From Palsa-504 sp963819785 (GTDB lineage: Bacteria; Actinomycetota; Actinomycetes; Streptosporangiales; Streptosporangiaceae): DNA of 64,000 nt. Each line of letters starts with the position of its first letter. Positions within the stretch are counted from its first letter, which is position 1. Of the stretch, positions 42,085 through 50,100 are shown piece after piece. The stretch covers positions 186,001 to 250,000 of the forward strand of contig CAWFXW010000002.1 of NCBI GenBank assembly GCA_963819785.1, written 5' to 3'. The notes below the pieces were generated by a model. It was given only the letters and a program-made list of their open reading frames with translations. It had not been told where the DNA came from and did not search any database. Made by a program: the position numbers and the translations under genes.

Positions 42085-44714
42085 GTGGATAAGCAGTATG
42101 AGCAGTACTGCCTGGCCAGCCCCTACTTTTATGATTTTCCTTACCGCGACCACGCGATCGAGGAAGGCTTTCCGGTATCCCGTCAACCGCTGCCCCTCCG
42201 ATGGCGACGCGAGCGCCTCGGCGACTGGCTGATCAACATCCCGCCAGGCCCGCCGATCCCTCCGCAAGGATGGAAGATTCACGTATCCGCATGCCTCGAT
42301 AATGCCGACGAAATAGTGACGGCCGTATGGCAGTACTGCGTACCCAGAGAGGTTTCTTTCAAATTCCTGGCTGGCCGGCTGGCCGTGCTCATGCGCAACG
42401 CGAAATATGCGCCACGCGGCTCCAGCGGGAAAGTTGTCACCATATATCCGCCGGACGAGGCGGCTTGTGAGCGCATCCTCGCCGAACTCGACGCGATACT
42501 CGACGGCGCACCAGGTCCCTATATCCTGAGCGACCTGAGATATGGCGCCGGCCCGCTCCACGTGCGTTACGGCGGCTTCATCGAACGATATTGCCCGGGC
42601 CCGCGGGGCGAGATGGTGCCCGCGATCGAGGATCCCGCGGGGGAACTCGTGCCCGATACGCGGTCGCCGGTGTTCACCGTGCCGCCCTGGGTGCGCCTGC
42701 CGGGCTTCCTCGCGCCGCACCTGGCCGCCCGCAACTCGATGACCATCGCCGGACTCCCCTACGACGTCGAGCAAGCGCTGCACTTCTCCAACGGCGGCGG
42801 CGTCTACGCCGCGGTGGACAAGCGGACCGGGGAGCGGGTGATCCTCAAGGAGGCCAGGCCGCATGCGGGCCTGGCGGCCGACGGCTCGGACGCGGTAGCC
42901 AGGCTCCGCAGGGAACACGACATCCTGCGACGGCTGTCCGGCCTAGGCCTGGCACCCGAGGTCCGCGGCTACTTCGAGATCGGTGAGCATCACTTCCTCG
43001 CCGAGGAATTCATCGAGGGACAGCCGCTCAATTCCTGTTACGCCGATCGCTACCCGCTCACGGTGGCGGAGCCCGATCCGGCGAAGGTCGCCGCCTACAC
43101 GGCCTGGGCCCTGCAGATCTGCGCCGGAGTCGAGCGTGCGGCCGACGTGATGCACGAACGAGGCGTGATCTTCAACGACCTGCACATGTTCAACATCATG
43201 GTCCGGCCCGATGACACCGTCGCGCTCATCGATTTCGAGGCCGCCAGCGATGTCGGCGAGGGCAGACGGCGAACCGTCGGCAACCCGGGCTTCATGGCGC
43301 CCGGGGACCGGACCGGCTTCGGCATCGACGACTACAGCATCGCTTGCATCCGGCTGGCGATGTTCATGCCGCTGACCACCCTGTTTCCGCTCGACCGGAG
43401 CAAGGCGGCGCAGGTCGCGATGGTGATCGCGGAGCACTTCGGTGTTCCCGCCGAATTCCTCGATCAGGCCGTGCGGGAGATCACCGGCCACGCGCCGACC
43501 ACGCGGCCGCTGAACGGCGCCGCGGGTGCTGGAGCCATGGACCGTTCGGAATATGGACCTTTTGACGGCGCGGGAGATCAGGCCTGGAGCCAGCTCCGGG
43601 CGGCCCTGGTCGGCGCCATCCGGTCGAGCGCCACGCCAGTCGCGGGAGGACAGGCTCTTTCCCGGCGATATCGAACAGTTCGCTGCTCCCGGCGGCGGAC
43701 TCGGCATCGCGCACGGGGCGGCCGGCGTGCTCTACGCGCTGTCCGAGGCGGCCGACGTGCGGGTGCCCGACTACGAGGAGTGGCTCGTCGCGCGCGCCGT
43801 GAACCCCGTCAGGGGCAGCAGGCTCGGCCTGTACGACGGGCTGGCCGGAGTGGCGTGGACCCTGGCGCGGCTCGGCCACCGCGACGCCGCCCGCCGCGCC
43901 GCGGATATGTGCCTCGGTGACCGATGGGAGCGGCTCGGATCCGACCTCTACGGCGGCCTGGCCGGGTTCTCGCTGGCCATGCTCGCCCTGGGTGATTCCG
44001 AAGGCGGAGCCGGCCCTGGTCGACGTGGGCCTGAAGGCCGCGGGGATCGTCGCGGACCGGCCACTAGGGCGCGGGAACGATAGGGAACGGGCGGCGGGGT
44101 TGTTGCGCGGCGCCTCGGGGCAGGGGTTGCTGTTCGTCCGGCTGTACGAACGCACCGCTGATCCGGCTTACCTGGACGCGGCGGAGGCGGCCATCGCCGC
44201 CGACCTGGACCGGTGCGTCACCGATCGCCGGGGATCGCTGCAGGTGGACGACGGCTGGCGGATACTGCCGTATGTCGGCGCCGGCAGCGCCGGCGTCGGC
44301 ATGGTCATCGAGCGCTTCAGCGAGCACCGGCAGATCGCGGCCTTCGCCGAGGCCGCCGCCAAGATCAGGATCGTCGCGCAGTCCGCCTTCTACGCACAGG
44401 CTGGCCTGCTCAGCGGCCGCGCCGGGATGATCTTGTACCTGGCCGGTCATGACCGGCGTGACCAGCATGTCCTCGCGCAGGTGCGCAGGCTGGCGTGGCA
44501 TGCGGTCCGCTACGAGGGCGGCCTGGCGTTCCCCGGCGACATGCTGCTCCGGTTGTCGATGGATCTGGGTACGGGTACGGCTGGAGTCCTGCTGGCCCTG
44601 GCCGCCGCCCTCGCCCCCGAGGGCGCCGCGATGCCGTTCCTCGGCCCGCCCGTAAGCGTCCCTGGAGGGTCTATCCAGGGATCCCTGAAAGAACAAGCAA
44701 TCGGAAGGAGGTGA
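42085..44714 (+). CDS. Class III lanthionine synthetase LanKC (RamC/AmfT-like), frame broken twice
   Basis: A modification enzyme of about 875 residues if restored. It dehydrates Ser in the precursor and forms the (methyl)lanthionine or labionin rings. Domains: N-terminal lyase-like region (1-210), kinase domain (about 220-480; ILKEARPH, FNDLHMFNIMV, LIDFEAA) and LanC-like cyclase (about 520-870; GGGLGIAHGAAGVLYAL, YDGLAGVAW, LSGRAGMILYL), without LanC zinc ligands, typical of class III. Frame 1 holds to CCA 43638; an extra base then shifts to the next frame (SREDRLFPGDIEQF), and another extra base at 44000 shifts again (KAEPALVDVGLKAAG). GTG start with GGGAG. Confidence 0.85.
43535..43561 (+). 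repeat. Dispersed motif site 4 (weaker)
   Basis: CCATGGACCGTTCGG followed by AATATGGACC, so the core is exact but the A-tract is poor. It lies in the linker between kinase and cyclase domains of LanKC. Confidence 0.5.
44703..44714 (+). promoter_or_regulatory. Very strong ribosome site of the lanthipeptide precursor
   Basis: GGAAGGAGGTGA is an almost perfect anti-16S match and lies 5 nt before the ATG of the precursor. The LanKC stop codon TGA is part of it. This fits high translation of the precursor after LanKC. Confidence 0.8.
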
Positions 44715-44719
44715 AAAAA

Positions 44720-44851
44720 ATGGCCCTTCTCGACATGCAAGGCATGACCTCGACCCGCGGTGGTGGCGGCGACGGCGGACATGGCGGTGGCGGCAGCCAC
44801 GTGAGCCTGCTGCTCTGCGACAGCACGGCCAGCATCACCCTCTGCCTGTAA
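44720..44851 (+). CDS. Class III lanthipeptide precursor (SapB/AmfS/labyrinthopeptin-like)
   Basis: A 43-residue peptide. The leader has LLDMQGM (residues 3-9), matching the LLDLQ-type motif recognised by class III LanKC enzymes. A Gly-rich stretch follows (RGGGGDGGHGGGG, 13-25). The core holds two S-x2-S-x3-C motifs, SHVSLLLC (26-33) and STASITLC (35-42), each able to give a labionin or a lanthionine plus dehydroalanine. This is the layout of SapB, AmfS and labyrinthopeptins, which act at the cell surface as morphogens or antimicrobials. Position between LanKC and two ABC genes supports the call. Confidence 0.93.
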   Translation: MALLDMQGMTSTRGGGGDGGHGGGGSHVSLLLCDSTASITLCL

Positions 44852-44873
44852 CCGTCATCCTTGGCAGAAACCC

Positions 44874-44919
44874 TGGTGCCGGCGGGGAGCTCGGCTGATC
44901 CGGCTCTCCGTCGGCACCA
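44874..44919 (+). terminator. Strong hairpin between precursor and ABC genes
   Basis: TGGTGCCG pairs with CGGCACCA (8 bp), and inside it GGGGAGC pairs with GCTCTCC (one G-U), around a 12-nt loop. It is probably an attenuator or mRNA-stabilising hairpin that keeps precursor transcript in excess over the transporter genes, as seen in many lantibiotic operons. Confidence 0.65.
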
Positions 44920-44964
44920 GCATAGTCATCTCATTACGTGCCCATGATGGGAGGCGCGCATACC

Positions 44965-46731
44965 ATGACCGGAGCACTAATTGCCGATGCGGATGCGCGC
45001 CGTCTGCGCGCCGACGCTGACCGGCTGCTGCTCCATACCGCGCGGCGCGGCGGCTGGTGGCTCGCGCTCCTCGGCGGTGCGGCGCTCACCGGAGCCCTCG
45101 CGCAGGTGCTGCTGCCCGCGGCCGTCGGGCGCGCCGTGGATGCAGTGTTCGGATCGGCAAACGCGGTCGGATCGGCGCACGCTGACGGCCAGGTCAGGTG
45201 GCTGGTCATCTGCGCCGTGCTGGTCGCCACCATCGTATTCAGCGGAGCCGCGGCCGTGCTGGCGACGGGAACGGCCACCGCGATAGCTACGGCATGGCTG
45301 CGCCGTTCGGTAGCCGACCACGTCCTCGGCTGCGGCCCGGGGCTGCTCCGGTGCTTCAGCACCGGGGACACCGTCAGCCGCATCGTCGGCGGCACGGCCG
45401 ACGCCGGCACCGCACCCGCCAGCATGGTCATGACCGTCACCGGCATCATTGCCCCGGCCGGCAGCGTGCTCGCGCTCGGGCTGATCGACCCCTGGCTTGT
45501 GGTCGCCTTCGCCGCGGGATTCCCCGCGCTCACCCTGGTCCTGCGCACGCTCGTTCGTGACTCCTCCGACGTTAGCGCCGACTACCAGCGGGCTCAGGGA
45601 GCGATCGCGGGCCGTCTGCTCGACACGCTGGCGGGAGCGCGCACCGTCGCCGCGGCAGGCACCCGGGACCAGGAACTTCAGCGAATACTTGCGCCGCTGG
45701 CCACCTTGCGCTCCCGGGGCGACGCCACCTGGCGGATCCAGGCGCGGGCCGCGGCCCAGGGTATGGTCATCGTTCCCGTCCTGCAGGTCATCGTGCTCGC
45801 CGTGGCCGGCGTCCAGCTCGCGCAGCACCGCATCACGCCGGGCGAGCTTGCCGCCGCGAGCCAGTACGCCGCGCTCGCCGTCGGGTTCGGGGCCAGCATC
45901 GGACAGCTCAACCAGCTCGGCCGCGCGCGGGGCGGGAGCAGGCGCGCCGCCGCGCTGCTCGCCCAGCCGCGCCCAAGCTACGGCGCGGACAGTCTCCGGG
46001 ATGGTCCTGGACAGCTGCGGCTGCGCGGCGTGACGGTTCGGCGCGGCGGCGAGGCGGTGCTCAGCGGGTTCGATCTCACCGTTCCTGGCGGCTGCGCGGT
46101 CGCCGTGGTGGGCAGGTCGGGAGCGGGCAAGTCGACGCTGGCGAGCGTGGCCGGGCGGCTGATCGATCCTGATGAGGGCGAGATAACGCTGGACGGCGTG
46201 GCCCTGCGCCGGCTCGCCCCGGGCGCGCTGCGCGACGCCGTCGTGTACGCCTTCGAACGCCCGGCGCTGTTCGGCGAGACGCCGTTGGCCGCGATCAGCT
46301 TCGGAGCCTTCCAGCCGTCGCGGGAACAAGTCCTGTCCGCGACGAGAGATAGCCGCGCCGCCCCGTTCCTCGCCCGCCTCCCCGGCGGCATGCGCACCCC
46401 ACTGGATGAGACGCCCATGTCCGGCGGCGAGGTGCAGCGGCTCGGGCTGGCCCGCGCGTTCGCGCACGCCGACCGCGCCCGGCTGCTCATCCTCGACGAC
46501 GCCACCTCCAGCCTCGATACCGCCACCGAGATGCTTGTCAGTCGGGTGCTCACCGACCAGATGAGCGATCGCACCCGGCTGATCGTGGCACACCGGGCGA
46601 CGACCGCGGCTCGGGCGGATCTCGTCGCCTGGCTGGACCGCGGGCGGCTGCGCGCCCTGGCCCCGCACCGCGAGCTGTGGGCCGACACGGATTACCGCGC
46701 GATCTTCGGGGCCGGGCCGGGCCCGTGCTGA
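44965..46731 (+). CDS. ABC transporter half, RamA/AmfB-like
   Basis: A 588-residue permease-ATPase fusion: six membrane segments (about 1-300) then an ATPase with Walker A GRSGAGKS, signature MSGGEVQR and Walker B LLILDDATSS. The catalytic Glu after Walker B is Asp, and the Q-loop region reads AFERPALF without Gln, so its own ATP site may be degenerate. It pairs with the next gene to export the lanthipeptide. ATG 44965 follows GGGAGG; GTG 44938 is a longer alternative. Confidence 0.88.
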   Translation: MTGALIADADARRLRADADRLLLHTARRGGWWLALLGGAALTGALAQVLLPAAVGRAVDAVFGSANAVGSAHADGQVRWLVICAVLVATIVFSGAAAVLATGTATAIATAWLRRSVADHVLGCGPGLLRCFSTGDTVSRIVGGTADAGTAPASMVMTVTGIIAPAGSVLALGLIDPWLVVAFAAGFPALTLVLRTLVRDSSDVSADYQRAQGAIAGRLLDTLAGARTVAAAGTRDQELQRILAPLATLRSRGDATWRIQARAAAQGMVIVPVLQVIVLAVAGVQLAQHRITPGELAAASQYAALAVGFGASIGQLNQLGRARGGSRRAAALLAQPRPSYGADSLRDGPGQLRLRGVTVRRGGEAVLSGFDLTVPGGCAVAVVGRSGAGKSTLASVAGRLIDPDEGEITLDGVALRRLAPGALRDAVVYAFERPALFGETPLAAISFGAFQPSREQVLSATRDSRAAPFLARLPGGMRTPLDETPMSGGEVQRLGLARAFAHADRARLLILDDATSSLDTATEMLVSRVLTDQMSDRTRLIVAHRATTAARADLVAWLDRGRLRALAPHRELWADTDYRAIFGAGPGPC

Positions 46732-48545
46732 CCGGCAGCCTGCCGACCCGCGGCTTGCTGATCCGCAGCCTGCGCCGCCGTCCGCGGGACATCGCCTGGC
46801 TGGCCGCCTGGTCCCTGGTACAGGCGCTCCCGGCTGTCACCTCCGGCTGGGCGATCGCGGAGTCGATCAGCCAGTTCCTGGCCGGCCGAACGGCCAACGG
46901 GCTCGGCTGGCTCGGGCTGCTGGCGCTCGCCGCGCTGGCAGGCGCCTACGGCACCAGGCAGACATACATCCGGCTCGGCGCCATCGTCGAACCGCTGCGC
47001 GACGAGCTGGTCGAACTCATCATCGCGGGCGCGCTGGCACGCTCGGCGGATATCACCAAACCGCCGGATACCCACGCGGTCGCCCGGATGACCCACCAGG
47101 CCGAGATCGTCAGGGACGCCTACGCCGGCGTGCTGATGGTGGCCTGCACGTTCGTCTTCACCGCGGGCAGCACGCTCGCGGGGCTGGTCACGCTCGTTCC
47201 CGTCACGCTGCCGTACGTCGTCCCGCCGATCCTGGCCTCGGTGCTGATCCTGCGGCTGCTGCTGCGCCCGTTCGCGGCACGCCAGCGCATGTCCGTCATC
47301 GGGGAGGAGGCGGTGGCTGATTCCGCCGCGAAGGCGGTGTCCGGCCTGCGTGACGTGACCGCCTGCGGAGGCGAGGACTCCGTTACGGCTGAGTTCGGCG
47401 CCCGGGTGGCCCAGCAGGCGGGCGCGGCCCGGTCGGCTGCCAGGATCGGCTCGGCCCGCAGCCTGTGCATGGCGGCGGGCGGCTGGCTGCCGCTGCTGCT
47501 CGTGCTGGCGGCCGCGCCGGCGATGACGCGCGGCGGCGTCTCCCCCGCCCGGATAATCGGCGCTATCGCGTACATCAGCGGGAGCCTGAGGAGCGCCCTG
47601 AACACGCTGGCCCAGGGCGTCAGCGCGGGCATGGTGAGGCTCACGGTGACACTGGACCGCATCATCGAGGCCAGTACCCCGCCGCCTGATCCCCCGGCGG
47701 TCGCTTCCCCGGCGGTCGCTTCCCCGGCGGTCGCTTCCCCGGCGGCTGGGGAGTTGAGGCTCCGCGATGTGGAGTTCGGCTATGGCAGGCACGCGGAGCC
47801 GATCATTCGCGACCTCAGCATCGACATCGCGCCCGGCGATCATCTCGCGATCGTCGGCCCCAGCGGCGTCGGCAAGTCCAGCCTCGCCGGGCTGCTGGCA
47901 GGAATGCTGCGGCCCACGGCCGGCGAGATCCTCCTCGACGGGATACCAGTGACGCGGCACCCGCTCGCGTCGCTGCCGGGTCGGCGGGTGCTCATTCCGC
48001 AAGAGGCGTACGTCTTCGCCGGGACGCTCGCCGAGAACATCCTGTACCTCCGCACGGCATCCGGCACAGCATCCGGCGCGGACGGCGAATCCGGCGCGGA
48101 CGGCGCGGAACTCGATGCCGCGGCTGAAGCTGTGGGCCTGAGTGCCCTGGTGCCCCGGCTGGGCGGATATGAGGCGGTCGTCAATCCCGTCGCCCTTTCC
48201 GCGGGCGAACGGCAGCTCATCGCGCTCACCCGGGCCTACCTGTCCCCGGCGCCGATCGCCATCCTCGATGAGGCCACGTGCCACCTCGATCCCGCCGCGG
48301 AGGCGCAGGCAGAAGCCGCATTCGCGAGCAGGCGCGGCACGCTGATCGTCGTCGCGCACCGGATCACCTCCGCGCTGCGCGCGCAGCGCATTCTGGTGCT
48401 TGACGGCAACCGCGCCCAGGCTGGCGATCACGCCTCGCTACTGGCCACCTCGGCGATGTACCAGGATCTCGTCGGGTACTGGAGCGTTATGTCGGGCTCA
48501 GCTGACGTACAGGTTGGGCGGGAGGGCGTTGCTGCTGGCGACTGA
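46725..48545 (+). CDS. ABC transporter half, RamB/AmfA-like
   Basis: A 606-residue second half-transporter: membrane part (about 20-310), then an ATPase with Walker A GPSGVGKS, IPQEAYVF (Q-loop Gln), signature LSAGERQL and Walker B AILDEATCHLD with the Glu present. The pair therefore has one normal and one degenerate ATP site, as in other heterodimeric exporters. The GTG overlaps the previous stop (GTGCTGA). A Pro/Ala linker at about 323-340 is encoded by 15-bp tandem repeats. Confidence 0.88.
   Translation: MLTGSLPTRGLLIRSLRRRPRDIAWLAAWSLVQALPAVTSGWAIAESISQFLAGRTANGLGWLGLLALAALAGAYGTRQTYIRLGAIVEPLRDELVELIIAGALARSADITKPPDTHAVARMTHQAEIVRDAYAGVLMVACTFVFTAGSTLAGLVTLVPVTLPYVVPPILASVLILRLLLRPFAARQRMSVIGEEAVADSAAKAVSGLRDVTACGGEDSVTAEFGARVAQQAGAARSAARIGSARSLCMAAGGWLPLLLVLAAAPAMTRGGVSPARIIGAIAYISGSLRSALNTLAQGVSAGMVRLTVTLDRIIEASTPPPDPPAVASPAVASPAVASPAAGELRLRDVEFGYGRHAEPIIRDLSIDIAPGDHLAIVGPSGVGKSSLAGLLAGMLRPTAGEILLDGIPVTRHPLASLPGRRVLIPQEAYVFAGTLAENILYLRTASGTASGADGESGADGAELDAAAEAVGLSALVPRLGGYEAVVNPVALSAGERQLIALTRAYLSPAPIAILDEATCHLDPAAEAQAEAAFASRRGTLIVVAHRITSALRAQRILVLDGNRAQAGDHASLLATSAMYQDLVGYWSVMSGSADVQVGREGVAAGD
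47694..47738 (+). repeat. Three 15-bp tandem repeats in the second ABC gene
   Basis: CCGGCGGTCGCTTCC occurs three times in a row and a partial fourth follows. It encodes PAVAS repeats in the linker between membrane and ATPase domains. The frame is kept. Confidence 0.85.
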
Positions 48546-48768
48546 GGGCTTAGGCACGTGACAGGTGCCGCTGGGCGACCTCTCCCGATGCCCCCGCCCA
48601 AGGATGGCGAGCGACGCGAACGGAGTCCGTTTGGACCGATGTGTCGTTTTTCAAATGGTGGGAAGTAGTGGGGGAAGAAGCGCACTTTCGAGTCTGAGGG
48701 TGCGCTGCCCGACCAGAGGGCCGGCCTTGGGGACCGGGCGCGGCGGGCACGCGCATGACGGAGGGCGG

Positions 48769-49374
48769 ATGGCCGCGCCTGCGGGGATCGGCAGCGGGTC
48801 TGCGCCGGAACCGGCTACTCCCGAACCGGCCGCCACCGAGCCGGTCACGCTCGAGCCGGTCACGCTCGAGCCGGTCGCCGCCGAGGTACATGGCGGGGAG
48901 CGCCCCGGGGTCAGCCGGCTGGTGGTGGCGGGCGTGATCCTGGTGCTCGTCGCGGTGGTGGCGGCGGCCGGGGTGCTGGTGGTGGCGACGCACGGCTTCC
49001 GGCACAAGACCGTGGTCACGTACCGGCCGGCCGCCGTATTCAGCCTGCGGGCGGGCGACTGCATCAATTCGTCGCCGAACGGCCTGTCGGTCACGATCCT
49101 GTCCTGTGCCACGCCGCACGAGGCGGAAGTGTTCGCGACGTTCAGCTTGACCGGATCGTCCTGGCCCGGCGAGGTGGCCGTGCAACAGCAGGCCAACAGC
49201 GGCTGCGCGAACCGGATCGCGAGCTACCTGAACCCGCAGCTGCTGACCGCGGGCCTGATCCAGCAGTACGTCTACCCCAACCAGGACGCCTGGCAGGCCA
49301 ACGTCCGCACCGTGGTGTGTGAGGTCAGCTCGCCCAGCGGGACGCTCAGCGGCTCGGTCAGAAACAGCGGCTGA
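48769..49374 (+). CDS. Septum-formation-like membrane protein
   Basis: A 201-residue protein with an acidic Pro/Glu/Thr N-terminal region with two or three EPVTL-type repeats, one membrane segment (LVVAGVILVLVAVVAAAGVL, about 52-72), and an outside domain with FSLRAGDCIN, SCATPHEAEVFATF and a later GCANRIASY. This Cys pattern is that of the septum formation family (DUF4190-linked). GGAGGGCGG precedes ATG 48769. Confidence 0.75.
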   Translation: MAAPAGIGSGSAPEPATPEPAATEPVTLEPVTLEPVAAEVHGGERPGVSRLVVAGVILVLVAVVAAAGVLVVATHGFRHKTVVTYRPAAVFSLRAGDCINSSPNGLSVTILSCATPHEAEVFATFSLTGSSWPGEVAVQQQANSGCANRIASYLNPQLLTAGLIQQYVYPNQDAWQANVRTVVCEVSSPSGTLSGSVRNSG

Positions 49375-49474
49375 CGGCGATTGGTCTCAAGAACGCGCGG
49401 GCCATTGGACCATTCCGCCGGACCACTTGCCCGTTAGGCTGACCAGCGCCGAGCGAGCGGAGATAACCGGGGGC

Positions 49475-49495
49475 CGACGCCAGCGGCTGGCGTCG
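49475..49495. promoter_or_regulatory. Perfect 9-3-9 palindrome before the RibD-like gene
   Basis: CGACGCCAG-CGG-CTGGCGTCG, ending 17 bp before the start codon. It could be an operator or a 5' UTR hairpin that touches the ribosome site (GAGAGGAG at 49499). Confidence 0.6.
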
Positions 49496-49512
49496 CGCGA
49501 GAGGAGATCACC

Positions 49513-50100
49513 ATGGGAAAGCTGGTCGTCAGCGAGTTCATATCACTGGACGGAATCATCGAGGACCCGGGCGGCGCCGAGGGTTACGCGCACGGCGGGT
49601 GGAGCTTCCGGAACCCAACCCCCGACGGGGATCAGTTCAAACTGGAAGAGCTGCGGGCCGCCGATGTCCTGCTTCTCGGCCGGGTCACCTACCAGGGCTT
49701 CGCCGCCGCCTGGCCGGGCATGGAGGACACCACCGGCGAGTTCGGCAAGAAGATGAACGCCATGCCGAAGGTCGTGGTCACCACCACGCTGACCGAAGCG
49801 CCGTGGAAGAACAGCACGATCCTGTCCGGTGACCTGGCGGCCGGAGTGGCCGACCTGAAGCAGAAGTACGACGGGGACATCCTGGTCTACGCCAGCGCCA
49901 CGCTAACCGACACGCTGCGCGAGCTCGACCTGGTCGACGAGTACCGGCTGATGGTGCACCCGGTCATCCTGGGCAGCGGCAAGCGGATGTTCAAGGAGGG
50001 CGCTGCGGGCACCGGCCTGACGCTGACCGACTACCGCAAGGCCGGTCCGGACGTCCTGCTCCTCATCTACGCCCCGGCGGCCGCGAAACCGGCTGAGTAA
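49513..50100 (+). CDS. RibD C-terminal / dihydrofolate-reductase-like protein
   Basis: A 195-residue protein: MGKLVVSEFISLDGIIEDPG, LLLGRVTYQGFAAAWPG and EYRLMVHPVILGSGKRMF, the normal pattern of the RibD-C group of small NADPH-type reductases. Substrate unknown. Its last 38 bp overlap the end of nagA on the other strand. Confidence 0.9.
   Translation: MGKLVVSEFISLDGIIEDPGGAEGYAHGGWSFRNPTPDGDQFKLEELRAADVLLLGRVTYQGFAAAWPGMEDTTGEFGKKMNAMPKVVVTTTLTEAPWKNSTILSGDLAAGVADLKQKYDGDILVYASATLTDTLRELDLVDEYRLMVHPVILGSGKRMFKEGAAGTGLTLTDYRKAGPDVLLLIYAPAAAKPAE

Noticed and set aside
43600..44010. Programmed +1 frameshifting in LanKC
   Set aside because: No slippery codon, stop codon in the shift site or stimulating structure is seen, and two shifts in one gene would be exceptional.
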